Below, one piece after another: positions 33,351 through 45,688 of a DNA stretch of 64,000 nt. The stretch comes from Eucommia ulmoides (Eukaryota; Streptophyta; Magnoliopsida; Garryales; Eucommiaceae). The notes under the pieces were generated by a model that saw only the letters and a program-made list of their open reading frames with translations, did no database searches and had not been told where the DNA came from. Each line of letters opens with the position of its first letter. Position 1 is the stretch's first letter. The stretch covers positions 17,107,410-17,171,409 of the forward strand of contig CM028329.1 in NCBI GenBank assembly GCA_016647705.1, given 5' to 3'. Made by a program: the position numbers and the translations under genes.

Positions 33351-33760
33351 TCTGAGAGGCGAGGGTAAGAGAGATTCCGATGAGAGGTTGCCCAAACTCA
33401 GTGGAGAAGATGCTTGCTATCGATACCAGATCTGCATACAAAAAAAAAAAAAAAAAAAAAAAGAACAAAAACTATAAATTCGCACGATTAGTTGATACGA
33501 ATTTTCACCTATTTTCATAGAAAACGATGTATCGTCGAGTCAGGACAACGAACCTGAGGACTGGAGAGACGTTCCAAAGGCGCAAGCGCCGCAACAGACT
33601 GAGAAACAAAATGACGGCGAAGAGCTAGGGTACAGAACGAAATGCGAACGGGAAGTGCTTAAGAATAGGGAGTAGTCCGAGGAGCGGCAGAGTAAGTGGC
33701 GGTGGTTGGTGGTTTTCGACAGCAGAGAGAGCTAGAGAGCGGGAAAGCGGCTGAGGACAC
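33351..33760 (-). other. CCT7 5' untranslated exon(s) and 5' UTR intron
   Basis: Upstream of the ATG (33350) the exon extends to an acceptor at 33432-33434 (GTATGCAG on the minus strand after a T-rich tract). A donor-like CAG|GTTCGT at 33553 would place an intron at 33432-33553 and a leader exon from 33554 to about 33760. Exact transcription start not visible. Confidence 0.55.
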
Positions 33761-33905
33761 AGCAAGGGGTAGGGTTTTGCCAAGTTTTTGTTTCCAATAA
33801 TTGTAATAGATTTTTAAGTTCATTTAATACCAGGAAAATTACATTTTACCTATATGCTTCAAGATCCTTCAAGCATGATACACACAACATACTCTTATAC
33901 TTGCG
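33761..33905. other. Probable CCT7 promoter region
   Basis: Only about 145 bp separate the leader of CCT7 from MITE copy B. No confident TATA box is visible. The native promoter must be short or extend into the transposon. Confidence 0.4.
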
Positions 33906-35759
33906 AGGTTTCTTTTGGCTAGAAGATTTTATAAATTCATAAAATTTATAAATAAGAATTTTGAAATTTTATTTATTTGGATAATTTTTTAAATAAAAAA
34001 TTTGATTGTGTAATTTCATAATTCCCTTATTTGAATAGACATGGATTTGTATGTAAAATTTTAAAATTTATTATATTTTAATAATAAAAAAATATAAAAA
34101 TATATCTCATATTATAATTTTTATTTACTAACTTGATAATATTTAATAAGAGATTTTTATTGTTTAGCCTTTATTTTAGAACTCTTTTAGTAAAAAAAAA
34201 TATTTTAAATAGTTGTGTTGTAATTTAGTTATTTTCTCAATATTTAGTTATTTGACAGTTAATAAAATTAGTGAACAGACGTTCCCTTGTATAAATATAG
34301 GAAATCCTAGCTTCATCTTTAAACTCTCCCTCATTTCAGTCGCTCTCTCTCTCTTTCCATTTTTCAGCCGTACCTCTCCCCCCCCCCCCTCTCTCTCTCT
34401 ATTTTTCTTCCAATTCGGATCCATTGCCGACTGTTCATCATCTGCCGCCGAGGAATTTGCCCCCATCACCACCACCACGCGAAGTCGCTCCACCGCGAAC
34501 CATCATCATTGCTCTATCTCGGTCCGCCGCGAACAGTTGTTGCCATGGAATTCCAAATTTGGAATCGCTGACCATCGATCTGTCGCTCTCTCTTTCTCTC
34601 TTTAAGCTAGAAAATTTAAGATCTGAAAAGTCCAGCAACAACAAATGAACGGTGGCGATTTCGTCTTTGTTGGCAACGACGAACGACAAAGATGAGAGCA
34701 AATGAGAGAAAGGCGATGAAGATCTTCAGCACCCTGGTCTGTTCGCATGATTTTTTTTTTAATTAAAAATTTATTTAAATTACACATTCACCCCTTGAAC
34801 ATTCACAATTGTATAAATATTAATATGAATGTTTACGCTGGTAATCTTTATTAAATTTGATGCGAGTTATTGTGTTCGAAATAGTGTGAACATTCATTTT
34901 TCAATGTTTTGATTTGTTATTCTTGGTTGATTTCTGTGTTAATTTTTTAAAATTGTAGTGTGAATGTTCATTAACAAAAAAACATAAATGTTTTTTCTGT
35001 AATTTTTATGAACATAACAAAAGAATGTAAAATAATAGAATGTGTTAATATAACAAGTAACGTAATTGTTTATACAAAAAATTGTGAACATTCACAGCAA
35101 CACAATCAACTCATTAACATATATTAAAATGTTTAAAAATAGAAAAATAAAAATATGATTTTTTACGTCTTGCTATATTGTACAAAATGACATTTTATGT
35201 AAATTATGGAGAAAAAAAAATGGTCAAAGAACATGAGATTATTTTCTAAAAAATATCTAGGGACTACAAACTATATTATAGTAGTTGGGGTCTATTTTTT
35301 TATTTCTATATCTTTTGAGGACTAAATGATAAAGGACTAAATAATAAAATTTTCTTTTAATAATATAATTTTTATACCTATTTTAGTAATATAATTTTAG
35401 TTATACATTACTATTTTAATAATATGATTTCTATACATATTTTACAAATATAATTTTATTATATAATATATAGAGAAAAAATATAATTTTGAAATTCATA
35501 TAATTACAAAATAAAAAATGGAATTGAAGTGAAATGGATAAGGAATTAAAAAAAATAGCAAATTTCCTCTTGGAAGGATTTATCAATAACATGTGTTTTA
35601 AAGTGATTTACAAATCCCTTTTATTCTCATATTTTACAAATGAATTAATTTTATAATTTACTCCTAATAGTAGCCAAGCAAAGAATTTACTAAAAAGAAT
35701 TTATGAAATCCTTTGAACAAATGAAATATCTCTCTAAATCCCTTACCCACATACAACCT
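33906..35759 (-). mobile_element. MITE, copy B, split by a 1.2-kb insertion
   Basis: 33906-34150 matches the reverse complement of the right third of copy A, including GTGTAATTTCATAAT and ATATATCTCAT-ATTATAATTTTTATT. 35355-35759 matches the reverse complement of its left part, including AATTTCCTCTTGGAAGGATTTA and AATCCCTTACCCACATACAACCT. The two halves are separated by unrelated DNA, so copy B was interrupted, or belongs to a longer subfamily. Confidence 0.7.
34151..35354. other. Insertion within MITE copy B with a promoter-like CT-rich block
   Basis: Contains TATAAATATAGG at 34291-34302, followed by CT/TC tracts and C12 (34322-34402) and a GC-richer 34420-34740. It then turns AT-rich with repeated GTGAACATTCA-type strings on both strands (34795-35105). 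No frame longer than about 130 codons and none recognisable. The layout resembles a promoter and leader of an LTR or a captured gene 5' end, but no terminal repeats were found. Confidence 0.35.
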
Positions 35760-35875
35760 AAAAATTTACACAAATGGTTTGTTAGGTTGGATAAGATGTA
35801 ATGGAATATAATGAAATAAATGATATAATAAATGTATCGATGCAATCACTATTTAATGCTTTTATTTGGTTCCAA

Positions 35876-35880
35876 TTGTA
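35876..35880. repeat. Target-site duplication TTGTA (left) of Copia B
   Basis: TTGTA directly precedes the 5' LTR and recurs at 42555-42559 directly after the 3' LTR. Confidence 0.95.
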
Positions 35881-36214
35881 TGTAACTAAACCGTTTCAAG
35901 AAATGGTAATCATAAATATGGTCCATTCAATACCATTAAGATTTCTAAACGTTTCAACAGTTACTCATATCTTTTATTCATGAATTGGTAACTCAAAAAC
36001 CATAGTTTTTTATGGGGAGCCTGGCTATATAAAGTGGTTTTGGTCCATATGCTCAAATACATAATCAACAACAAATACACCATCTAAATTGAGTGTGTTG
36101 AGAGCTTAAAAGTGTCAAAACAGTATGTAAATAGAGAGAAGAAGAGAAGGTAATTGATTTAATTATCTTATTGTTTAGTTTCCGTTTGAATATTGGATCA
36201 TTTAGATTCTTTTA
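35881..36214 (+). repeat. Copia B 5' LTR
   Basis: TGTAACTAAACCG to GATTCTTTTA, 334 bp, with TATATAAA at 36026-36033. It lacks about 43 bp present in the 3' LTR after GAAGAGAAGG (position 36150), probably by deletion. Confidence 0.95.
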
Positions 36215-36216
36215 TT

Positions 36217-36229
36217 TGGTATCAGAGCA
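36217..36229 (+). other. Copia B primer-binding site (initiator tRNA-Met)
   Basis: TGGTATCAGAGCA, the standard Copia PBS complementary to the 3' end of initiator tRNA-Met, two bases after the 5' LTR. Confidence 0.9.
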
Positions 36230-36696
36230 TTGCATATCTCTACCTTTGCTATTCTTCTGTTTTGGCCATGAAGAAATTTTAAAACAAAATTTATTTTTTG
36301 AGTTGTTTTTTGTGCATAATATTGTTAGAAATCTTTTGGATATTAATTTTTCTAAACTTTTAGTTATTAAAAATGGAGTTTTGGTGTAAAAAATGCTGCT
36401 AGTTTCGTGGGTCTGTAAATCGGGTCCGTATCGGGTCGGGTTGACTCGTCTAGAGGTTGAAGATGACTATTTTGGATTTTTGACACTTTGCACCCCTACA
36501 GTTTTATAAATAGATCATTTTCGTCCTTTACTAATTGTAAACATGAGAAAAATGTGTGAACCTTACATTTCACTTATCAATCATTTCTTTTCTTACCTCT
36601 TTATTTGGTTTTTTTTTTCGTCTTTTCTTGTGCATTTCATATTGTGAATGCATTTTTGAAATGGAAAGAGTGCATTGCAATTAGCATAATATTTTC

Positions 36697-36822
36697 GAAA
36701 ATGCCACTGACCTTATTTGCGAAAATTGCGAAAATGCCATTGATCTTATTTGCAAAAATGCCATTGGTACTCATTTGCAAAAATTGCGAAAATGCCACTG
36801 GTACTTATTTGCGAAAATACCT
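36697..36822 (+). repeat. Short repeat array in the Copia B leader
   Basis: Four degenerate units of CGAAAATGCCAYTGRTCTTATTTG separated by CGAAAATTG spacers. Lies in the untranslated leader upstream of gag. Confidence 0.75.
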
Positions 36823-37706
36823 CTTGTTATAAATGACATTTTTTATTCCTTTTTGTAATAAACAAAAAATGTCTTGGGCATCTATTTGTTTATGCCTATT
36901 TTGGTTTTGTATATGTTATTTATTAATGTTTAAAATAATATATGCAATATAAGGATAAATTAAATTGTTTGTAAAACTAAAATTTATGCTCATATTATGC
37001 ATGTATTATTAATTTATGTTTTTAGAATGAGTTTATTTTGTGCATATAATTAAATTAAGTGCATGATATTATATTTAATTATGCAATTTATGTTTATTTA
37101 TGAGAATTATATTTACATATGATAACATATTATTTAGTTTTAGATATTGCTAGATTAAGTAAAATTAGGGTTATTCTTATAAAACTTGATTTATGCATAA
37201 AATTTTAAAATGTCTAATGATCCATATTATATTAATTAATTAAGGATTAGTCATAACATCTTGAATTAATTAATATACATATATTAAGTTATGACAAAGA
37301 TCACATAAGAATTTAGACATAATATTGTGATTAATTATACTTAATATAATAAATTTTATCCCGTAGGAATTTTTATTATATTTATATAATTAATTATGAT
37401 AAAATATCATATTATTTTCATAATTACCCACAAGAATTATGAATTGATACATAATTTGATAATTTTATCATAAAGTAAAAGTTTAAGGTAGAAAATTAAA
37501 TTATTTTCATAATATACTCATAGAATATGAAATTAAGTATATAATTTGATAATTCTATCATTATGATTATTTGAATCTACTTGAATTAAAAATTTTGCCC
37601 ACAGACAATTTTTATGTCATGAGATTTATTTTTTGCATGTTTTACATTGGTACAACATGCAATTTAGACTATTAGGTCTCACTTTTTTAATAAGCAATTT
37701 GGATTT

Positions 37707-38540
37707 ATGCAGCTTCTCAATATGTTAGTTTCTCTGATATCCGATGTGATATTCCCGAACTTAGTAGTGATAATTAAAGATATGGAAGGAGATGATTCTC
37801 CTCTATCTAGGGTGTGTGGATATTAATTATGCTATTAGGAAGAACAAACCACCTGCAATCATCGATTTCAACACTCCAGATGAGGTCGCGCTATATGAGT
37901 GATCGGAGCGATCCAATCGGCTCAGCGTGATGTTTATCAAGACCAAAATAACTGCTGGAATACGTGGTTCTGTTGACCAGCATGAGAATGTCTGAGACTT
38001 GCTGAAAGCCATTGACGAGCAGTTTGTCACTTCAGAAAAGGCACTAGCAAACACCCTAATAATGAAGTTTTCATCTCTCAGACTTACAAATGTGAAAGGT
38101 GTGCGCGAGCACATAATGCAAATGCGAGACATTGTGGCTCAACTTAAAAAACTTGAAGTTAATATGTCAGTATCGTTCCTGGTGCACTATATTTTGAACA
38201 CCATTCCACAATAGTACGGGCCTTTCAAGATCTCATATAATACACATAAAGACAAATGGTCAATCAATGAATTAATAACCATGTGTGTTCAAGAAGAAGA
38301 GAGGCTTACGATGGAGTAGGGTGAGAGTGCATTGTTGGTAACCAACCATGGAAGGAACAAAGCTGACAAAGCTCATGCCAAACATAAAGCTAATCAGAAG
38401 GGTTACCACTTCATGCTGATATCAAGAAAGAAGCAAAGTGTTTCTTCTATAAAAAGAAGGGACACATGAAAAATGAATGTGATAAATTCCAAAAATGGCT
38501 TGAGAATAAAGGTAAACCAACTTCGTTTGTTTGTTATGAA
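37707..38540 (+). pseudogene. Copia B gag relic
   Basis: Fragments such as LLKAIDEQFVTSEKALA, KFSSLRLTNVKGVREHIMQM and LEVNMSVSFLVHYILNTIP match the Copia gag core. A zinc knuckle at about 38430-38478 reads CFFYKKKGHMKNEC, with the second Cys changed to Tyr. Multiple stops (e.g. near 38215). Confidence 0.75.
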
Positions 38541-41500
38541 TCTAATATGGTTAATGTTTATGTTAACACCTGGTGGATTGACTATGGATCTACAATCCAT
38601 GTTGCAAACTCTTTGCAGGATATGCAAAACCTAAGGAAGCTAGTGGAAAATAGCAAAATATCTTATCAGGCAACAAGATAAGCTCACATGTGGAAGCAAT
38701 TGGAACTTGTGTTTTAACTTTAAGTAGTGGTTTTGTTTTAAAATTGGAAAGGACCTTTTATGTACCAAGTTTTTCACGAAACTTGATTTCTATTTCAAGA
38801 CTAGTACCGTTTGGATATTCCTTTAATTTTCAAGACACATGATGCAATTTATTATATAAATCTGATTGTGTTGGGAATGGTATTTTGTTTGATGGTCTTT
38901 ATTGCATTTTCTTAAAAAATGATACTACTTATAGTTCAATGCATGTTCACACTAACACTAAAAGGTGTAATATTAACGAGGACTCCTCCATGTTATGGCA
39001 CTGGAGATTAGGACATATCTCCATAGAAAGAATTAAGAGATTAGTGAATGACAGGGTACGTAGTACTCTAGATTACATTAATTTTGAGACTTGTGTAGAC
39101 TGCATTAAGCAAAAGCAAACTAACAAGTCTAAGAAATATGCTAATAGGAGTTCGGACATATTAGAAATCATTCACACTGATACATGTTGTCCAGATATGG
39201 ATGCACATGGTAAAAAATACTCCATCTCTTTTATTGATGATTACTCATGATATATGTGTATTTATTTGCTTCATAATAAAAACGAAGCAGTAGATGCCTT
39301 CAAAATATTTAAGGTTGAAGTTGAGAACTAATGCGATAAGCAAATCCATATTGTGAGATCATATAGAAAATGGAGAATATTATGGTAGATACACGGAGAA
39401 TGGACAAGCACTTGGTCCCTTTGCCAAATTTCTTCAAGAACATGGGATCGTTGCCCAATATACCATACCTGGTTCTCCGGCCCAGAATGGTGTTGCAGAA
39501 AGAAGAAATCGACCATTACTGGATATAGTGCAAAGTATGCTTAGCAACTCCAATCTTCCTAAATTCTTGTGGGTTGAAGCACTAAAAATGACTGTGTCTA
39601 TATTAAACCAAGTTCCAACTAAGGTTATCCCAAAGATATCATTTAAATTATGGAAAGGCTGGAAACCGAGTTTGAGACATATGCGCGTATGGAGATGTCC
39701 GTCTAAGGTGCGGATATATAATCCACAAGAGAAGAAACTAGACTTGAGGACTATTAGTGGGTATTTCATTGGATATGCCGAAAGATCCAAAGGTTATAGA
39801 TTTTATTGTCCTTTTCACACTACTAGAATTATGGAATCAAGAAACGCTAAGTTTCTTGCAAAATGACTTGATCAGTGGGAGCAATCGGTTTAGGAACATA
39901 GTTCCTGTACATGATCATATAAAATTCAACCTTCCATATCAAGTGACAGATTGGTTATAGTTCATAGCACCCCTCTAGTTCAAACTGGTGTTGAGCAACC
40001 AATCATTGAAGTTCCACAAGATGCTAACAATCTTCTAATAGATTAAGTAATTCAAAAATTTCCACAAGCTTCTGAACAACAAGTTGAACCACAAGTTCCT
40101 CAGGGAAATGTTGGTACAATATTAAGAAGATCTACTAGAGATAAGAGATCAACAATTCCTAGTGATTATGCTGTGTATTTTCAAGAATCTGACTATAATA
40201 TTGGAGCCGAAAATAATCCTGAAACCTTTTCACAGGCCATGAGTTGCAAAGAGTCAGATTTATGGTACGAAGCCATGAAGGATGAGATGAATTTTATGAA
40301 AAGCAATAGAGTTTGGGATCTTGTAGAGTTTCCTAATGGGGGTGAAAGCCATTGGCAGTAAATGGGTTTTTAAGACCAATAAAGACTCATTAGGCAACAT
40401 TGAGAGATACAAGGCAAGACTAGTTACTAAGGGATTTATAAATGGGTTTTTAAGACCAAGAAAGACTCATTAGGCAACATTAAGAGATACAAGGCAAGAC
40501 TAATTGCTAAGGGATTTACTCAAAAAGAAGGATTTGATTACACATAGACTTTTTCTCCTATATCAAAGAAATATTCTCTTCGTATCATTTTGGCTTTCGT
40601 TGCCCATTTCGATCCTGAGTTGCAACAAATGGATGTAAAAACTGTCTTTCTTAACGGAGATCTAGAGGAAGAGGTTTATATGAAATAACCTGAAGGTTTC
40701 TCCTCTAGTGGTGTGACTAATTGGTTTGTAAACTTAAGAAATCTATATACGGTCTAAAACAAGCTTCCCGTCAATGGTATTTTAAATTCCATGGAGTAAT
40801 TTGTTCTTTAGAATTTGTTGAAAATCCCATGGATCAATGTATATACCAGAAGGTTAGTGAGAGTAAAATTTAATTTCTTGTTTTATATATGGATGATATT
40901 TTGCTTGCAACCAACGATAAGTGTTTACTGCATGAGGTGAAACAATTTATTTCCAATTTTTTTTTGACATGAAGGATATGAGTGAGGCATCTTATGTCAT
41001 TAGAATTAAGATCCACAGAGATAGATTTCGAGGCATCTTAGGTCTATCACAAGAAACTTATACCAATAAAGTTTTGGAGAGATTTCGGGTGAAGGATTGT
41101 TCACTAAATGTTGCTCCCATTGTGAAGGGTGACTGGTTCAATTTGAACCAATGTCTAAAGAACGATTTTGAGAGGGAATCAATGAAAAACATCCCATATG
41201 TTTCTGCTGTCGGAAGCCTTATGTATGCTCAGGTTTGTACTAGACCTGACATTGCATTCGTTGTGGGGATGATAGGGCGATATCAAAGTACTCCAGGTAT
41301 AGACCACTGGAGAGCTACAGAGAAAGTTATGAGGTATCTTCAAGGAACCAAAAACTACAAGCTTATGTATAGACAAATGGATAATCTGGATGTGATTGGG
41401 TACTCAGATTCAGACTTTGTCGACTGTGTTAATTCTCGCAAATCAACATCAGGGTACACTTTCATGATGGCTGGTGGAGTTATTTCTTGGAGGAGTGTCA

Positions 41501-41880
41501 AGCAGACCTTAACTGCTACTTCTACTATGGAAGCCGAGTTCGTTTCCTATTTTGAGGCCACTTCGCATGGTGTATGGCTTAAAAGTTTCATTTCTGGGCT
41601 TAAAGTCATGGATTCTATTTCTAGGCCATTGAGAATTTTCTGCGACAATTCAGTTGTTGTTTTCATAGCTAAAAACAATAAAAGTGGGAGTCGAAGTAAA
41701 TACATCGACATTAAGTATTTAGCCATAAGAGAACGTGTAAAAGAAAAGAAAGTGGTCATCGAGCACATTAGCACTGAGTTGATGATCACTGATCCATTGA
41801 CTAAGGGCATCCCACCACAGAAATTCAAGGATCATGTAGAAAAAAATTGGGCTTGTTGGTTTCCCTTTGTAATTGTATAC
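38541..41880 (+). pseudogene. Copia B pol relic: protease, integrase, RT, RNase H
   Basis: Protease TWWIDYGSTIHVANS (about 38566; the D-S-G active site is changed to D-Y-G). Pre-integrase LWHWRLGHISIERIKRL (about 38992). Integrase IHTDTCCPDM and FIDDYS (about 39170-39250), then [14 protein letters not shown] (about 39484). RT includes MDVKTVFLNGDLEEEVYM (about 40630) and LYMDDILLA (about 40886). RNase H retains GSLMYAQVCTRPDIAF, SDSDFVDCVNSRKSTSGYTF and SKYIDIKYLAIRE (41200-41740) in one 324-residue open stretch. An 80-bp duplication interrupts RT at 40361-40520. Confidence 0.85.
40361..40520 (+). repeat. 80-bp tandem duplication within Copia B RT
   Basis: 40361-40440 and 40441-40520 both begin AATGGGTTTTTAAGACCAA and differ at about five positions. 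80 is not a multiple of three, so it also shifts the frame. Confidence 0.9.
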
Positions 41881-42167
41881 ATACGGTTTATTAATGAAAA
41901 TCTTATATATTGTGATATTTTCTCATTTATATGTGCACCTTAATTTACTTGAAAAAATATATTTGTAATGGACCAAAATAAATATAGGGTTTATTCATTG
42001 AGTATGGTTACCATATTGAAAAATTTGCTTGAAGAACTAAATACGCCGTAATACATGGAAGATAATACTTATTGTAAAAGTACTTATCGCCATGATTCAT
42101 GTATTTATTTCTTAAGATAAATAATTAATGAGATTAAGTTGAGACATTAGGTTGAATGTATGGACCA

Positions 42168-42177
42168 AGTGGGGGAA
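42168..42177 (+). other. Copia B polypurine tract
   Basis: AGTGGGGGAA immediately upstream of the 3' LTR TGTAAC, the plus-strand primer site. Confidence 0.85.
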
Positions 42178-42554
42178 TGTAACTGAATCGTTTCAAGAAA
42201 CGGTAATGATAAATATGGTTCATTAATTACCATTAAGATTTCTAAATGTTTCAACAGTTACTCATATCTTTTATTCATGAATTGGTAACTCAAAAGCCAT
42301 AGCTTTTGATGGGGAGCTTGGCTATATAAAGTGGTTTGGGTCCCTAGGCTCAAACACACAATCAACAACAAATACACCATCTAATCTGAGTATGTTGAGA
42401 GCTTAGAAGTGCTAAAACAGTATGTAAATAAAGAGAAGAAGAGAAGGTGCAATGGAAGGAGGTATGTTTAGATTTTGAGTTTTTCTTTAGTTATTGATCT
42501 AATTATCTTATTGTTTAGTTTCCATTTGAATATTGGATCATTTAGATTCTTTCA
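42178..42554 (+). repeat. Copia B 3' LTR
   Basis: 377 bp, TGTAACTGAATCG to GATTCTTTCA, with TATATAAA at 42323-42330. Carries the 43-bp segment (about 42448-42493) that is missing in the 5' LTR. Followed by TTGTA. Confidence 0.95.
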
Positions 42555-42559
42555 TTGTA

Positions 42560-43550
42560 TGCTTAAACAAATAGAATAATTAAACATAACAAAATTCTCA
42601 TAATGCCCTCTTACATATCATTTTTTAAATCAAACTTATTCACAATATATACCTCGATGCCACCTCTTGTTAAATCTCTTCCTCAGTCGTTGAAGCACAA
42701 TGTGTATTTAAAGCATTAAACACATTTTTTTCTCCTTGTGTAAAATCATGCAGACAGACCACTTTAAAAACCTGTCATCATTTGAACTATCCCCTATAAA
42801 GAGAATGCTCTTATTCGTCTGTTGGATCTTGAAGCTGTCAAACTAACTAATATCATATCTGCTCTCAGATTCACACCTATTTTTCAGATTCTATATGTGT
42901 CAAAAGGGGCAATCCGAGAAATAAAATGTATAATAGAGCTTTAGAATCAACAAGTGATCTCTATGTATCCCTCGTTATTCTCATGGTTTCGATCAATGCA
43001 GGCAATCTCTGGCACCATTTTTCCCAAGTTGAAGGTTGGTAATGTTAAACTATGATCCTAGTTGTGGCTTCACTCTGGTGCAAATTGCTTATTGGAGCGA
43101 ATTCCATCCCTATTTATTTTGTAAGCTCCTGTCGATGCTCATGATCATGAGCAACTCGATGGAGGGCCCGTCGCCCAATTTCACGACGAGAAACAGTAGG
43201 ATGTTGCGATTGGGGATTTCAAGGCGATAAATGATAGTAAAGATTTCATTTGATTTCGATTCCTTCGCCAATGATGCAGTTTTCATTTGGATCTTGGATT
43301 GGTCGAAAAGTTTGAGAATAGTGATGATTATCTTGTAAAGAACAATGTGTAGTCTTTTATAGTTATGAATTTGTGGACTGGGCTATAAATGTACTTTGAA
43401 ACGTTAATTCTCACATTGGGTGAGAGTAGAAATGGTGAAGTGCCTATTTTTTTGAAATTTTAAAATAATTTGAAATAGTAAAGCGTAAAAAGAGAGTTTT
43501 TTTTTTTAGTGTCAATTTTCTCAAAAAAGTACCTAGTCTTATTTTTTGAA
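42560..43550. other. Intergenic sequence right of Copia B
   Basis: A mixed-composition kilobase with no recognisable gene. 42600-43300 is less AT-biased than its surroundings and contains short open frames without known motifs. Confidence 0.4.
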
Positions 43551-44450
43551 AGAAAGGAATCGTCACCTACAATTGGGTTTAATTTGTGTGCTAGATCACT
43601 GAGTTTCTAGAAATCAATTAAAAATTACCTAAGTAAATTTGTGACTCAAAAAACATGGTCAAGCCAAGGATTTATTTAAGAGTTCGGGGATCGGTTACGC
43701 TCGGGGAAGGTGTTAAGCACCTTAAGACACCCGTTCAAAAATGGTACCTTTTATCCAATTAAGTCCATTTAATATAAGTTCAAATGATTTATTTTATTTT
43801 GAAATATTTTTTCCTTTCTTTATGAAACTATTTGTTTCTTTTTTTAAAAAAATAAGGTGAGATAATATTTTGGTATTTTTTTTAAATTTCCTCCCTATAT
43901 GATCTCTTATCAAATATTGAAGACTCGACAACGATGATCCCTAGGGAGATTTAGTGTAATGGATCTGAATATTAGACTAAGTTGGCAATTTAATCCATGT
44001 TCGTTGTAAGAAAAGAAAATCTTTGAAAAGAATGAGATTTTTGAGGGCCTTTTTTTTTTAGAATGATTTTTGTAGGAGAGTCTTTTCTTTCCTTCTTTTT
44101 TTTTTTAATATATATATATATATATATATCTTGAAGAAGAAAATATTTGAAGACTTTTTTTTTTTTTTTTTTTTTTTTCTTTAGAAATGATTTTCTCAGA
44201 AAATATATGAATGGTTTTTTAAGATTTTGTTTATTTGTTTGTTTTCAGAGTGATTTTTTTAGGAGAGAACAAAACAATTTTTTAAGACTATATTTTGGAA
44301 AAAGTGTTTGTTTTTCACAAACATGATTTATGAGGATTTACATTCTATATATATAAATTGGAAAAGTGTTAACTTGCTAAATATGATGTGAAAGCAAAAA
44401 AAGATTTTTATTTATCTGTTATTTTTTTTGGCCAACTTACCGTAACTTAA
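43551..44450 (+). repeat. LTR-like repeat, left copy
   Basis: GAATCGTCACCTA (43558), GTTCGGGGATCGGTTACGCTC (about 43682) and GGGGAAGGTGTTAAGCACC (about 43703) recur in the same order and direction near 58360-58530. Similar GTCGCCACC/CTCGGGGAAGGTGTTAGG blocks are found in long plant LTRs, possibly of Ogre/Gypsy type. The following T/A-rich 43780-44450 also parallels 58570-59500. Includes (TA)n at 44107-44130 and a T-run at 44155-44179. Confidence 0.6.
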
Positions 44451-44639
44451 AATCTAACTAAGGTAAGTGTCTTAATGTAGCCCGAATTGGGATCACACAC
44501 GACACTTTAAAATGAATAATCTTATATGCATTATAGTAAGAAGTGATAAGTTTAAGGTTCTATAATAGTTTTTATAAAGTGTTAAATCATAAAAACGTTT
44601 TTGGGTAACGAGTTCAATTGAAAAATGGTTTTAATACAT

Positions 44640-45688
44640 AAAATAATGTGCTTTCTGGTCAATTAGGTCAATCGAAGAAATGAGTCGGTCAATTAATGAA
44701 AACAATAGCTTAATGGAGTTAAATGGGTGACCCTACTAGTCAATTCGGTCAATAGACGGTTAGGGATGGTCGACTAACAAATCTAGTAGTTAAAATGAAA
44801 AAAAAAATTAGAAAAACACACTAGGCTATTTGGTCAACTGATGGGGAGGTCGATCAACCAACCGTAGGCAGTGCAACGGTTAGAAAGTTGATCATTGCAG
44901 GGGCGATCGATTGACGTATGGGTTGGTCAACCGATCAGGTCAGACAATCAACAATTGGCTGTTTCGATTTTTGAGCAAAATCACTTTGTTTTGAACGATT
45001 TTCAAAGAGATTTTTAAGGGATTTAGGTATTTTACTTTTGTATATCATATATTACTAATTTCCTATTTATTTGGTTCATATATTAAATTATTCTTTTAAT
45101 TGAATTGGTAAAATTACTTCCAATCTTTAAGAGTTTTGAATCTAAAAAGTTTTGGGGACCAGATCGAGCTTTTCTAAAATATTTTTAAATGAAACATACC
45201 TATATTGATAGTATATGATATATGGGGTATGAAAGAGTTATTTAAGGTCTTGTAATTTGAAAATTAACCGTTGGAGGTCTAGTTAGAAGTCTATATATAT
45301 GTACTTGCGTTTTTTAAATGAATCAATCACGAACATTCAACTTTTGCTATTATAAGAGAGAATTTTACCCTGAGAAATTTATAAGAAAGTATTATCAAAA
45401 GAGTTCTTGATCGAAACGCAAAAAAAAATTGGTCACCAGTCTATGTTCTTTACTAAGTTATCATAATCGTTTTCAAGAAATCCTAATGAGATCCTTCTAA
45501 GTTAATTAATTTTATTTCTTAGATTATTTGTTTAATTACTTAGATTAAGTACTTTAGAAGAATCGTTTTCAAATCTACTATCGTGAAATCTTTTAAAATG
45601 ATTTTTATTTGTGAAGTCTGATTATTTACTATTTATGCGTTAAATTGATTAAATTAGAGTTGTGCCTCACATAAATTCTATCACATAG
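44640..45688 (+). mobile_element. Older SIRE-like LTR, 5' part (split by the 11.2-kb element)
   Basis: Contains GGTCAAC/GGTCGAC-type strings (44690-44950), a TCTATATATATG core-promoter-like stretch (45290-45301) and transcript-start context in the same order as the solo LTR at 49628-51719, but much more diverged. It continues at 56874 after the inserted element. The 5' end is not resolved. Confidence 0.6.
45684..45688. repeat. Target-site duplication CATAG (left)
   Basis: CATAG before the LTR start at 45689 and again at 56874-56878 after the other LTR. Confidence 0.95.

Larger units (their letters stand above)
35881..42554 (+). mobile_element. Copia LTR retrotransposon B, full-length but degenerate
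   Basis: Flanked by TTGTA duplications. It has a 5' LTR (35881-36214), PBS (36217-36229), gag and pol relics (about 37.7-41.9 kb), a polypurine tract (42168-42177) and a 3' LTR (42178-42554). Domain order is protease, integrase, RT, RNase H, i.e. Ty1/Copia. Stops and frameshifts in every domain and about 10% LTR mismatch by eye indicate an old, inactive insertion. A 1.4-kb untranslated leader separates PBS and gag. Confidence 0.95.

Noticed and set aside
34213-34605. 130-residue Ser/Thr-rich plus frame after a TATA box
   Set aside because: Composition follows CT tracts, it begins upstream of the TATA-like box, and no homologue is recognised; kept only as a promoter-like block.
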